Numbered from the stretch's first letter, positions 1 through 5,711 are shown. The stretch is 6,035 nucleotides of DNA from Prevotellaceae bacterium (GCA_031278495.1 JAITKG010000147.1:1-6035); one strand, 5' to 3'. A program made the numbers and translations. The notes: generated from the letters alone by a model not told the origin.

Positions 1-2
1 TT

Positions 3-185
3 CACACCTTTACCATAAACGGTGGCGAGATAGCCGTCAGGACAAGCGGCTATGCCAAGTTTGCCGACACCCCCGTTCCGTTTGCCGCTGGCGCGAAAGT
101 CAACCTCAAAGGCGTGCTGACGCGCTATAACAACACCTTCCAACTTGCCCTGAACACAGACAGGGATGTGGAGGTGGTGCAATAA
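3..185 (+). CDS. C-terminal fragment of a DUF5689-like Bacteroidota exported protein (5' end outside the window)
   Basis: Sixty codons are open from the window edge to a TAA stop. The translation begins HTFTINGGEIAVRTSGYAKF and ends TRYNNTFQLALNTDRDVEVV-Q. The pattern of 'vRTSGYAKFADTPVPf', a glycine-rich turn, 'LKGVLTRYnnTFQLaL', then 'rDV' fits the end of the OB-fold-like DUF5689 domain, which occurs in Bacteroidota lipoproteins and surface proteins. This is family recall and was not searched. The precise job of these proteins is poorly known; many are exported and carry other adhesion-like domains. No T9SS C-terminal sorting domain follows, because the protein stops at this domain. The gene is convergent with tsaE. 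The signal peptide and the rest of the protein lie outside the window. The reading frame is secure; the family assignment is moderate. Confidence 0.6.
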   Translation, partial: HTFTINGGEIAVRTSGYAKFADTPVPFAAGAKVNLKGVLTRYNNTFQLALNTDRDVEVVQ

Positions 186-206
186 TTAAGCATTAAGCGT
201 AAAGCG
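185..206. repeat. short heptad repeat right after the left-hand gene
   Basis: Three 7-bp units follow one another: ATTAAGC (185-191), ATTAAGC (192-198) and GTAAAGC (199-205). They begin on the last base of the stop codon of the left-hand gene. The unit is close to the heptad runs found between comM and porW and near 5588. No function is evident. Confidence 0.5.
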
Positions 207-281
207 TGCGCCGGCAAGGGCTAAAAATGTATTGTCAAAGGCTCCCGGTACAGGTTAGCGCTTTTCCATTAAAACCGGATA
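186..281. other. convergent intergenic gap between the DUF5689-like gene and tsaE
   Basis: This 96-bp gap lies between two genes that end towards each other. Apart from the heptad repeat at its left end and the 13-bp duplication at its right end, I see only weak pairing: AAAGCG at 202-207 against CGCTTT at 259-264, and CCGGT at 245-249 against ACCGG at 274-278. I see no hairpin followed by a T-run that would make a convincing terminator for either gene. Confidence 0.5.
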
Positions 282-294
282 TTAAAACCGGATA
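269..294. repeat. perfect 13-bp tandem duplication across the tsaE stop codon
   Basis: TTAAAACCGGATA occurs at 269-281 and again, with no gap, at 282-294. On the minus strand the inner copy encodes the last residues of TsaE (V-I-R-F) and its TAA. The outer copy is a non-coding duplicate just after the stop. Thirteen is not a multiple of three, so the second copy is out of frame and could have no effect on the protein. Confidence 0.9.
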
Positions 295-692
295 ACCCGT
301 TGCCCGTTTTTTGAAAAAGACAGGTACACATGCAGCGTGTCGGGGGGCAGGAGGGGCAGTACCTTTTCAGGCCATTCGATAAGGCATACATGCCCGCCGT
401 AAAAATATTCTTCATACCCTAAATCATACGCCTCCTCAATGTGTTGGATGCGGTAAAAATCGAAATGATAGACAGGCGTTCCCCCGCTGTCGCGGTATTC
501 GTTGATGAGTGCAAAGGACGGGCTGTTCACTGCGCCGGCAGCGCCCATCGCCTGGCAGAGCGCTTTTATCAACGTTGTTTTCCCGATACCCATGCCGCCG
601 TGGAAAGCCACTACTTTCGTATGCTGCAAAGCCGGCAGTAAGGCTTTAGCTACCAGCGGCAGGTCTTCTAATCCGGAAATGGTAATATTCAT
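282..692 (-). CDS. tsaE: TsaE, ATPase of the tRNA threonylcarbamoyladenosine (t6A) system
   Basis: TsaE is the small P-loop ATPase that works with TsaB and TsaD in the cytoplasm to attach the threonylcarbamoyl group to A37 of tRNAs that read ANN codons. The 136 residues match the usual family length. Visible signatures are the Walker A loop GGMGIGKT at residues 32-39, the NSPSFALINEY segment at 56-66 (the family's 'SPTF.L...Y' switch region), HFDFYRI at 76-82 with Asp78 as the expected Mg-contacting residue, and LIEWPEK at 104-110 with the family's Glu-Trp. No key residue is missing. The start ATG (690-692) overlaps the porW TGA stop (689-691) as ATGA, so translation is probably coupled to porW. 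I see no promoter of its own. A 13-bp duplication sits at the stop codon. The assignment is firm. Confidence 0.95.
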   Translation of the reverse strand: MNITISGLEDLPLVAKALLPALQHTKVVAFHGGMGIGKTTLIKALCQAMGAAGAVNSPSFALINEYRDSGGTPVYHFDFYRIQHIEEAYDLGYEEYFYGGHVCLIEWPEKVLPLLPPDTLHVYLSFSKNGQRVIRF

Positions 693-3394
693 GGCTGTAA
701 ATAATTTTTTGTAAAGAAATTCAAATAAGCTGCAATGTCTTTCGATTGCATTAACAGGTTTAAATTTTCAGGGGTTATGAGTACTTTCCGGTACTCCTGC
801 GGTGGGAAATCCGCCAGTGCGCCGTTATGCTGCAAGGCGTCCAAATAGGTTTTTGCCTCTTGAAGCGTGGGAAATGTGCGTATTGCCGCCATTACATAAT
901 GTTCCCCGATTTTGCGGATATCCACTTCCATATTTTTCTCGATATAAGCGTCGGCATTGTAGGATTCGATGGCGAAGAGCAACGCCGCCGTATCTTTTGC
1001 GTTTTCGCAAATGACGCCGGCGTAGTGTTCCCCACTGGAAAACAGGTAGGGCGTAGCCGCTGCCGGCGTTACCGGCGCAGGAGCGGCGGCGACGGGTTCG
1101 TCGCCGGGGGGCGGCGTATATTGCAGTTCCTGTTTTTCGAGCAGGGCAATCATTCCGGCGGCGGTTTTTGCCACGTCGGACGAGGGATGCTGGTTTACTA
1201 CCGCCGTCAGGGCGTTTTTATAAGCGGCAATGTTTCCGCCGTCGCCGGCGCTCACTGCCCGGATAAATTCCAGTTGCGGTTGCAATAAACTGTTGGGAAA
1301 CCGTTCTATCATCTGTTGCGCCAAAGCGCCTGCTTCGGCGTAGCGTTGGGCATTGTAAGCGTCAAATACTTTTTCATACTGTGCATCCATTGCCGCTTTT
1401 TCCGCCTGCTGTTCCGCAAAATAGTCCGGGTTGGTCAGTTGCTGCGCCAGCGGCGTTTTCGGATAGTTGGTTATCAAAAGTTGTTTGTAATAGCCGGCGC
1501 TGTCGGATTTCCCCGTTTCGGAATAGAGCATGTATAAATAGTAATACGCCGATGCACGGTTATCGTTTTGCGGGAAGCGGCTGTCTAACGTGCGGAAAGT
1601 AGCAATAGCCGGCAGCGGTTCGCGCACGTCGTCCTTGTAAGCCTCGCCCAGATGGAACAGCGCATGGCTTAACCGTTCATTGGACGCCGCCATGTCTTCG
1701 GGCGTGAGGGGCAAGTCGCGGGTATAATATTCAGGCGATTTGTTGGACAGTTCCGGTTTCCCGTCGTTGGCGGTTTTGTTTTCCGCCTGCGCGGCAAACG
1801 ATATTTCATGTTTATTCCTGCGCCGCCAGTTGTCTTCCAGTTTTCGTTTCCCCCAGCGCATATTGAACGACGACATGCCCGAATTGACAGACGTTACGTT
1901 ATAGAAATACCACGAATTGCTTTGGGTTTGTTGCCCCGTGTTGCGGTTGTATTCTTCCTGGTACATGAAATATTGTTGCTGCCGTTGTTGTTGCCGTTGC
2001 TGTTCTTCTGCCGCCGTAATTTCGGCGATGATGCCTGCAATCCACTGTTCCCGTTCGGCGGCGGGCATTTTTGCGATGCGTTGCAGGCTGTCTTCACGTT
2101 GGATAATTTGCGTATTTTCCGCCAACCGCTGTAGTCCGTTAGCGGTTTTTTCCAGCGAGTCATATTGCGGATAGTCGTTGGACAGCCGCGCCAGCGCTTC
2201 CTTGTAGGCGGCGTAGGCTTCGGGAAATTGCTTGCCGGCATAGGCGTAGTGGGCGTGCATAATATAGGCTAACGCTCTCTGGTGTTCATTGCTGCTTTCG
2301 GCGGCGATAGATTTTTTCAGGTAATCTGTAGCGAGCGGATCATTACCCGATCGCTGTTCCACTTGCGCCAGCGCAAAATAAACCTGGTCGCTGTATTCTT
2401 TATATTTTTCGTCGTCCAACATGCGGCGTAAATCTTCTTTCAGCCGCGAACCTTGCGTATTCGGGTTATACAGCGCCGCTTTGCGCATTTGCGCCGCAAA
2501 CGCTACGCTGTAGGACGGATTTGATCGTATAATTTTATCCATACATGCGGTGGATTTATCCATGTCGCCTGTTTGGCTGTAGAGTTCCCCCAGTATAAAA
2601 TAATACCTGAGTTTGATGCCTTTTTTTGCCTCCTGTTTCAGGGCGTTTTCCAAGTGGATGGCGGCTTGGCGGTAGTTTTTTTGAAGGATATACAATTCGG
2701 CATACGTTGCATTCAACAGGGCGTTGAATTTTTCCGGCAGCGGTTTTTTTTCTTTAGCGGCGGCGTTTAACAGCGTTTCCGCATGTTCCGGGTCGTTGGT
2801 ATAAATGAAGGCGGCGGCAAGGCGTAGCCGCGCTTCCGGCGCAGACGACGATTTCGGGTATTCTGCCAACAGGTGTTCAAAAACCAGGATAGCTTTGTCG
2901 TATTCGTGCAGGTACAAATGGGCTTTCCCGCTAAGGAGGTAAGCGTCGTCCACCACCGAATTAAATTCTTTCCGGTTATAAAAATCCCTTTCTTCGCGGC
3001 TGGCTTTGCTGTCCGGCTTCTTCGACGGCTTCACGGTGATGGAGTGTTTGAGGATAAGTTTTTCGCATTTTTCTATGGTGCGGTCCATTTCACCCGACAC
3101 GATTCCGGGAATATCCTTGTGGGCGTAGGAAAACACCGGCGGCAGTTGTTCATACTCTTCCGGCGTGTACCTGTCGGCTTTCCATGCGCCCTCCTTAAAA
3201 CTTTCGTTACCGTTGAATTTTACATTAAATTCCGACGTTACGTTATGGTATGCGCGCGACAGCCACGTATTTTTTTTAGTAGAACATCCCGCTGCGCACA
3301 GCCACAGCAGGACGGGAACGGTTACAAAAATTCCCCACTTCCCGGAGCGGAAGTAACAAGTAGATTTCCTACCCTTGTATTCCCCATGAATCAT
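689..3394 (-). CDS. porW: T9SS periplasm-facing TPR lipoprotein PorW (SprE)
   Basis: PorW (Porphyromonas) or SprE (Flavobacterium gliding) is a lipoprotein needed for secretion by the type IX system, where it is thought to bridge the periplasmic ring and the outer-membrane translocon. The 901 residues begin with a basic n-region, a hydrophobic stretch (about 21-35) and the lipobox LCAAGC, with Cys37 as the lipid anchor. The following STKKNTWLSRAYHN segment is typical of the family. No acidic surface-export signal follows the Cys, which suggests a periplasm-facing protein (inference). TPR-like helical pairs run from about 148 to 430. A Gln-rich stretch lies at 465-475. The family signature WYFYN (495-499) ... 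WGKRKLEDNWR (514-524) is clear. More helical repeats occupy about 570-755. A Pro/Ala linker (about 761-782) precedes a SPOR-like C-terminal domain (about 790-901). No Shine-Dalgarno site is seen. The start ATG abuts a heptad repeat, and no other Met precedes the lipobox. The gene sits 43 bp after comM and overlaps tsaE by 4 bp. Confidence 0.93.
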   Translation of the reverse strand: MIHGEYKGRKSTCYFRSGKWGIFVTVPVLLWLCAAGCSTKKNTWLSRAYHNVTSEFNVKFNGNESFKEGAWKADRYTPEEYEQLPPVFSYAHKDIPGIVSGEMDRTIEKCEKLILKHSITVKPSKKPDSKASREERDFYNRKEFNSVVDDAYLLSGKAHLYLHEYDKAILVFEHLLAEYPKSSSAPEARLRLAAAFIYTNDPEHAETLLNAAAKEKKPLPEKFNALLNATYAELYILQKNYRQAAIHLENALKQEAKKGIKLRYYFILGELYSQTGDMDKSTACMDKIIRSNPSYSVAFAAQMRKAALYNPNTQGSRLKEDLRRMLDDEKYKEYSDQVYFALAQVEQRSGNDPLATDYLKKSIAAESSNEHQRALAYIMHAHYAYAGKQFPEAYAAYKEALARLSNDYPQYDSLEKTANGLQRLAENTQIIQREDSLQRIAKMPAAEREQWIAGIIAEITAAEEQQRQQQRQQQYFMYQEEYNRNTGQQTQSNSWYFYNVTSVNSGMSSFNMRWGKRKLEDNWRRRNKHEISFAAQAENKTANDGKPELSNKSPEYYTRDLPLTPEDMAASNERLSHALFHLGEAYKDDVREPLPAIATFRTLDSRFPQNDNRASAYYYLYMLYSETGKSDSAGYYKQLLITNYPKTPLAQQLTNPDYFAEQQAEKAAMDAQYEKVFDAYNAQRYAEAGALAQQMIERFPNSLLQPQLEFIRAVSAGDGGNIAAYKNALTAVVNQHPSSDVAKTAAGMIALLEKQELQYTPPPGDEPVAAAPAPVTPAAATPYLFSSGEHYAGVICENAKDTAALLFAIESYNADAYIEKNMEVDIRKIGEHYVMAAIRTFPTLQEAKTYLDALQHNGALADFPPQEYRKVLITPENLNLLMQSKDIAAYLNFFTKNYLQP

Positions 3395-3435
3395 AATTTC
3401 TAATTCTTAATTCCTAATTCCCCATTTCTAATTCC
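3394..3435. repeat. six-unit 7-bp repeat filling the comM-porW gap
   Basis: On the + strand the units are TAATTTC, TAATTCT, TAATTCC, TAATTCC, CCATTTC and TAATTCC, all in 7-bp phase from 3394 to 3435. They occupy nearly all of the 43 bp between the comM stop (3438) and the porW start (3394). The first unit supplies the A of the porW ATG. On the mRNA the leader reads as repeated GAATTA, with no Shine-Dalgarno site, and is likely unstructured. Similar AT-rich heptads occur at 185 and 5588. Confidence 0.8.
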
Positions 3436-3437
3436 CC

Positions 3438-4976
3438 TTATCCTGCCCAGCCTTCGCGGTCCAGGCTACGGTATTGGATGGCTTCCGCCAGGTGTTCGGG
3501 CGACAGGTTTTCCGCACTGTCCAAATCGGCGATAGTGCGCGATACTTTCAAAATACGGTCATAGGCGCGGGCGGAAAGCCCCATGCGTTCCATCGCATTT
3601 TTCAGCAAGGCGTTGCATTCGCTGTTCAGGACGCAGTATTTCTTCAACAAACGCGACGGCATCATGGCATTGTTGTGAATACCCGGCTCTGCGGCAAACC
3701 GCCGTTCCTGCACCTGCCGCGCACGGACGACGCGCCCGCGCACCGCCGCGCTGTTTTCCGCCGGTTCCATTTCCGACAGCTTGGCAAACGGCACCGGCAC
3801 AATTTCAATGTGGATGTCAATGCGGTCAAGCAACGGTCCCGACAGGCGGCTCAAATACTTCTGCACGGCGCCCGGCGGGCAAAGGCATTTCTTCTCGGGA
3901 TGGTTGTAGTTGCCGCAGGGGCAAGGATTCATCGAAGCTACCAGCATGAAATTTGCCGGGTAATCCACCGAATATTTTGCACGCGACACCGTAATTTCGC
4001 GGTCTTCCAACGGTTGCCGCATCACTTCCAAAACCGTGCGCTGGAATTCCGGCAGCTCGTCGAGGAACAGCACGCCGTTATGCGCCAGCGAAATTTCGCC
4101 CGGTTGCGGGTTGCTGCCGCCGCCCACCAGTCCTACATTGGAAATGGTATGGTGCGGCGAGCGGAAAGGACGTTGCGAAATCAATCCGGTATTTTTCCCT
4201 AACTTGCCGGCGACGGAATGGATTTTCGTTGTTTCCAGCGCTTCCTGCAACGACAGCGGCGGGAGGATCGTCGGCAGCCGCTTTGCAAGCATGGTTTTTC
4301 CCGCGCCCGGCGGTCCGATCATAATCATATTATGCCCGCCGGCAGCGGCTATTTCCAAAGCCCGCTTCACATTTTCCTGCCCTTTTACGTCCGAAAAATC
4401 CACATCACAGGCGGCGGACTGTTGGGCGAACTCTTCGCGCGTATTTACTGCCAATGGTTCCAGCGTGCCCGCGCCATTGAAGAAGTCAATGACTTCCTGC
4501 AATGTTTCCACGCCATAGACGTCCAGTTTATTCACCACCGCCGCTTCGCGCGCATTTTCCTTAGGCAGGATAAATCCCTGGAATCCCTCGCTCCGCGCCT
4601 GAATGGCTATGGGCAATGCGCCGGTGACAGGGCGTAAAAACCCGTCAAGCGACAGCTCGCCCATTAACACATACCGCCCCACCTGCCCGGCATTCAACTG
4701 TTCCGACGCCGCCAGCATGCCGATAGCCAGTGGCAAGTCATACGCTGATCCCTCTTTGCGGATATCGGCAGGCGCCATATTGATGACTGTTTTGCGACCG
4801 GGCATCCGTAGCCCGATAGTTTGCAGGGCAGTGTTGATACGCTGTTGGCTTTCTTTAACTGCATTGTCGGGCAACCCGACCATAGAAAAGCCAAAACCCG
4901 GCGAAGCGTCCACTTCTATTGTTATAGTTATGGCTTTGATCCCATAACATGCGCTTCCAAATGTTTTTACCAACAT
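3438..4976 (-). CDS. comM: ComM/YifB family Mg-chelatase-like AAA+ ATPase
   Basis: ComM forms ATP-driven hexamers. In Vibrio it is a branch-migration helicase that extends incoming single-stranded DNA into the chromosome during natural transformation. Its role in Bacteroidota is inferred. The 512 residues match the family length. A Lon-S5-like N-terminal domain (about 1-170) contains PGFGFSMVGLPDNAVKES (26-43) and the motif KEGSAYDLP (74-82). The AAA+ core has Walker A GPPGAGKT (221-228), RPFRSPHHT (269-277), Walker B VLFLDEL (302-308) and the arginine region LLDRIDIHIE (382-391). Cys352, Cys354, Cys364 and Cys366 form a probable zinc site. The C-terminal Mg-chelatase domain (about 400-512) carries GLSARAYDRILKVSRTIADL. 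I start at Met 4976 (MLVKTFGSACYG, the normal family N-terminus). The open frame continues to 5159, but that extension is unlike the family and contains the promoter. First gene of the likely comM-porW-tsaE operon. Confidence 0.95.
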   Translation of the reverse strand: MLVKTFGSACYGIKAITITIEVDASPGFGFSMVGLPDNAVKESQQRINTALQTIGLRMPGRKTVINMAPADIRKEGSAYDLPLAIGMLAASEQLNAGQVGRYVLMGELSLDGFLRPVTGALPIAIQARSEGFQGFILPKENAREAAVVNKLDVYGVETLQEVIDFFNGAGTLEPLAVNTREEFAQQSAACDVDFSDVKGQENVKRALEIAAAGGHNMIMIGPPGAGKTMLAKRLPTILPPLSLQEALETTKIHSVAGKLGKNTGLISQRPFRSPHHTISNVGLVGGGSNPQPGEISLAHNGVLFLDELPEFQRTVLEVMRQPLEDREITVSRAKYSVDYPANFMLVASMNPCPCGNYNHPEKKCLCPPGAVQKYLSRLSGPLLDRIDIHIEIVPVPFAKLSEMEPAENSAAVRGRVVRARQVQERRFAAEPGIHNNAMMPSRLLKKYCVLNSECNALLKNAMERMGLSARAYDRILKVSRTIADLDSAENLSPEHLAEAIQYRSLDREGWAG

Positions 4977-4999
4977 GGTTGTATCGTTTGAACAACACA

Positions 5000-5032
5000 C
5001 AAAGATAAGAAAAATTACGGGAATATGGCAAA
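5000..5032 (-). promoter_or_regulatory. Bacteroidota-type promoter of comM (and probably of comM-porW-tsaE)
   Basis: Read on the minus strand, TTTG (5032-5029), a 21-bp spacer and TATCTTTG (5007-5000) match the Bacteroidota primary-sigma consensus TTTG-N19-21-TAnnTTTG. Transcription would start near 4992-4996, giving a leader of only about 16-20 nt before the comM ATG at 4976. This leader has no purine-rich Shine-Dalgarno site, which is usual for the phylum. The position supports the 4976 start and argues against the longer frame. The match is by eye; the start site is inferred. Confidence 0.7.
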
Positions 5033-5228
5033 AGTGAGGAATGGCAAAGCCCCCGCAGGTGATACCGGTTAATGTACACAGGATAATTTTTTTACCTGCA
5101 TTGCTTTCCTCCCCTTCCAGCCCGGAAATACGATAACTAAGAGGAAATGCAGCCACCATGCGCCCTGTTCATGCGCCGTTACCCCGGTTAAAAATACCCG
5201 TATTTGCAGCCATCTTAATTTTATTTCC
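5033..5228. other. gene-free stretch upstream of the comM promoter
   Basis: I see no protein gene here. The minus frame is open back to 5159 in phase with comM, but its translation resembles no known N-terminus. The stretch holds a nested inverted repeat (5096-5152), a competing short pair GCAGGT (5055-5060) / ACCTGC (5094-5099), and two copies of TGCAGCCA (5148-5155 and 5206-5213). Confidence 0.5.
5096..5152. repeat. 57-bp nested inverted repeat
   Basis: CTGCAT (5096-5101) pairs with ATGCAG (5147-5152), and TTCCTC (5106-5111) pairs with GAGGAA (5141-5146), separated by a 4-nt bulge. Inside, TTCC (5115-5118) pairs with GGAA (5124-5127) around a 5-nt loop. It lies upstream of the comM promoter, so it is not in that leader. 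No T-run follows on either strand, so it is not a clear terminator. Function unknown. Confidence 0.5.
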
Positions 5229-5363
5229 TGTCCTGCCCCGGGTTGACGCCTGAAAGGAGGATAAAAGATGGCAAAAAGTACAGGGAAATGCTACCGGTAC
5301 AGTATTTGCTTTAAGCAAAAAGTAGTGGAAGAAATACGAACTGCCGGCAAAAGCATAAAATGA
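5229..5363 (+). mobile_element. left-end remnant of an IS3-like insertion sequence
   Basis: The stretch 5229-5250 (TGTCCTGCCCC, then GGGTTGACGCC) resembles the left terminal repeat of many IS3-family elements, where a TGnnCTG-C-rich end is followed by a GTTGAC-like block. It precedes a strong ribosome-binding site and an OrfA-like start. The rest of orfA, orfB and the right end are absent from the window: the sequence passes straight into the 42-bp repeat array. The protein fragment supports the IS call better than the terminal repeat does. Confidence 0.45.
5268..5363 (+). pseudogene. truncated OrfA-like transposase (first 31 codons)
   Basis: An AAAGGAGG ribosome-binding site (5253-5260) lies 7 bp before an ATG that opens 31 codons and ends at TGA (5361-5363). 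The peptide, MAKSTGKCYRYSICFKQKVV followed by EEIRTAGKSIK, resembles the first helix of the OrfA helix-turn-helix of IS3-family transposases (pattern RYSxxFKQKVVxEI...GKxI). OrfA normally has about 90-120 residues, so the recognition helix and leucine zipper are missing. Translation stops where the repeat array begins. A strong Shine-Dalgarno site is unusual for this phylum and differs from the neighbouring genes, which fits an incoming element. A real 31-residue peptide cannot be excluded but is less likely. Family assignment is by pattern recall. Confidence 0.55.
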
Positions 5364-5501
5364 ACCCGGGAACACCTTTTGCCGGCAGGCAGAAGCATAA
5401 AAACAATTGTAAAGTACCTTTTGCCGATAGGCAGAAGCATAAAAACAATTGTAAAGTACCTTTTGCCGACAGGCAGAAGCATAAAATGAACCCGGAAACA
5501 C
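5341..5501. repeat. 42-bp hairpin-forming tandem repeat array, order A-B-B-A
   Basis: Three full 42-bp units lie at 5376-5417, 5418-5459 and 5460-5501, with a shorter related unit at 5341-5375. Each full unit begins CTTTTGCC-NNNN-GGCAGAAG, an 8-bp stem (one G-U pair in + strand RNA) with loops GGCA, GATA and GACA, followed by CATAAAA. The unit tails come in two types. Type A (TGAACCCGGRAACAC) ends the first and last units; type B (ACAATTGTAAAGTAC, with the palindrome ACAATTGT) ends the two middle units. CTGCCGGCAAAAG (5341-5353), which also encodes the last residues of the transposase fragment, is repeated as a perfect 13-bp reverse complement at 5376-5388. Since 42 is 14 codons, frames stay open across the array by chance. 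Confidence 0.9.
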
Positions 5502-5541
5502 CTTCCGAAGGAGGACGCCTCCCCCCAGCCCCCGAAGGGGG
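5501..5541. repeat. cluster of three GC-rich hairpins (dispersed-repeat type), copy 1
   Basis: Three adjacent inverted repeats are visible: CCTTC-C-GAAGG (5501-5511), GGAGG-ACG-CCTCC (5510-5522) and CCCCC-GAA-GGGGG (5529-5541). C-rich/G-rich hairpins of this kind are familiar as dispersed intergenic elements in Bacteroidota (recall, not searched). The core reappears in the opposite orientation at 5606-5618. Confidence 0.7.
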
Positions 5542-5587
5542 AGTAAGGAAGCTTCATGTTATTGTAATTTTTATTCATTGTTTTTGC

Positions 5588-5605
5588 CAATTCTTAATTC
5601 CCATT
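5588..5605. repeat. heptad repeat next to GC hairpin copy 2
   Basis: CAATTCT (5588-5594) and TAATTCC (5595-5601) are followed by a partial third unit CATT. They have the same 7-bp period and nearly the same unit as the comM-porW gap. They directly adjoin the CCCCCTTCGGGGG hairpin. Confidence 0.5.
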
Positions 5606-5642
5606 CCCCCTTCGGGGGTTAGGGGGCTTTTTCCCTTTTTTT
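5606..5642 (+). repeat. GC-rich hairpin with T-runs, copy 2 (inverted relative to copy 1); terminator-like on the + strand
   Basis: CCCCC (5606-5610), TTCG (5611-5614) and GGGG (5615-5618) form a C-UUCG-G hairpin. A second run GGGGG (5622-5626) could pair with the same C-run instead. T5 (5628-5632) and T7 (5636-5642) follow, so on the + strand the second pairing resembles an intrinsic terminator. No + strand gene upstream clearly needs one. It is the reverse complement of the 5529-5541 core. Confidence 0.5.
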
Positions 5643-5711
5643 GCAGCTTTGGGATTGTTTTATATGTACCCACAAACACAAACTTTTTTATAAAACAATC
5701 CCCCGCTGCAA
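5641..5711. repeat. 71-bp element with 21-bp inverted termini
   Basis: TTGCAGC (5641-5647) and GGGATTGTTTTATA (5651-5664) are exactly complementary to GCTGCAA (5705-5711) and TATAAAACAATCCC (5689-5702). The two pairs are separated by TTT on the left and CC on the right. The 24-bp centre (5665-5688) is A/C-rich on the + strand. A GTTTTT run follows on the right, so + strand RNA would look like a long terminator hairpin. It could equally be a miniature transposable element or solo inverted repeat. I see no clear target-site duplication, only T-rich flanks on both sides. Confidence 0.75.

Noticed and set aside
2873..3403. Plus-strand open frame of 176 codons, antisense to porW
   Set aside because: It is a shadow of the porW 5' region, with Phe/Val-rich nonsense translation and no start signal.
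3474..4202. Plus-strand open frame of 242 codons, antisense to comM
   Set aside because: It is a shadow of comM codon usage. The translation is rich in His, Arg and Phe and has no recognisable domain, while the opposite strand encodes a clear AAA+ protein.
4977..5159. N-terminal extension of ComM with a hydrophobic stretch (possible signal peptide)
   Set aside because: The family begins at MLVKTFG. The extension contains the promoter and lacks similarity to any leader, and a cytoplasmic DNA-acting ATPase would not carry a signal peptide.
5268..5363. A functional 31-residue peptide gene with a strong ribosome-binding site
   Set aside because: The peptide matches the start of OrfA-type transposases and stops at the repeat junction, so truncation explains it better.
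5376..5501. CRISPR array made of the 42-bp repeats
   Set aside because: The units are contiguous with no unique spacers. The variable tails are about 15 bp and fall into two shared types, and no cas genes are present.
5169..5590. Two minus-strand open frames of 110 and 99 codons, and a plus-strand frame of 144 codons from 5360, across the repeats
   Set aside because: They stay open because the unit is 42 bp (14 codons). Their translations simply repeat FYASACRQKV-like or FADRQKHKNN-like strings and run into hairpin elements.
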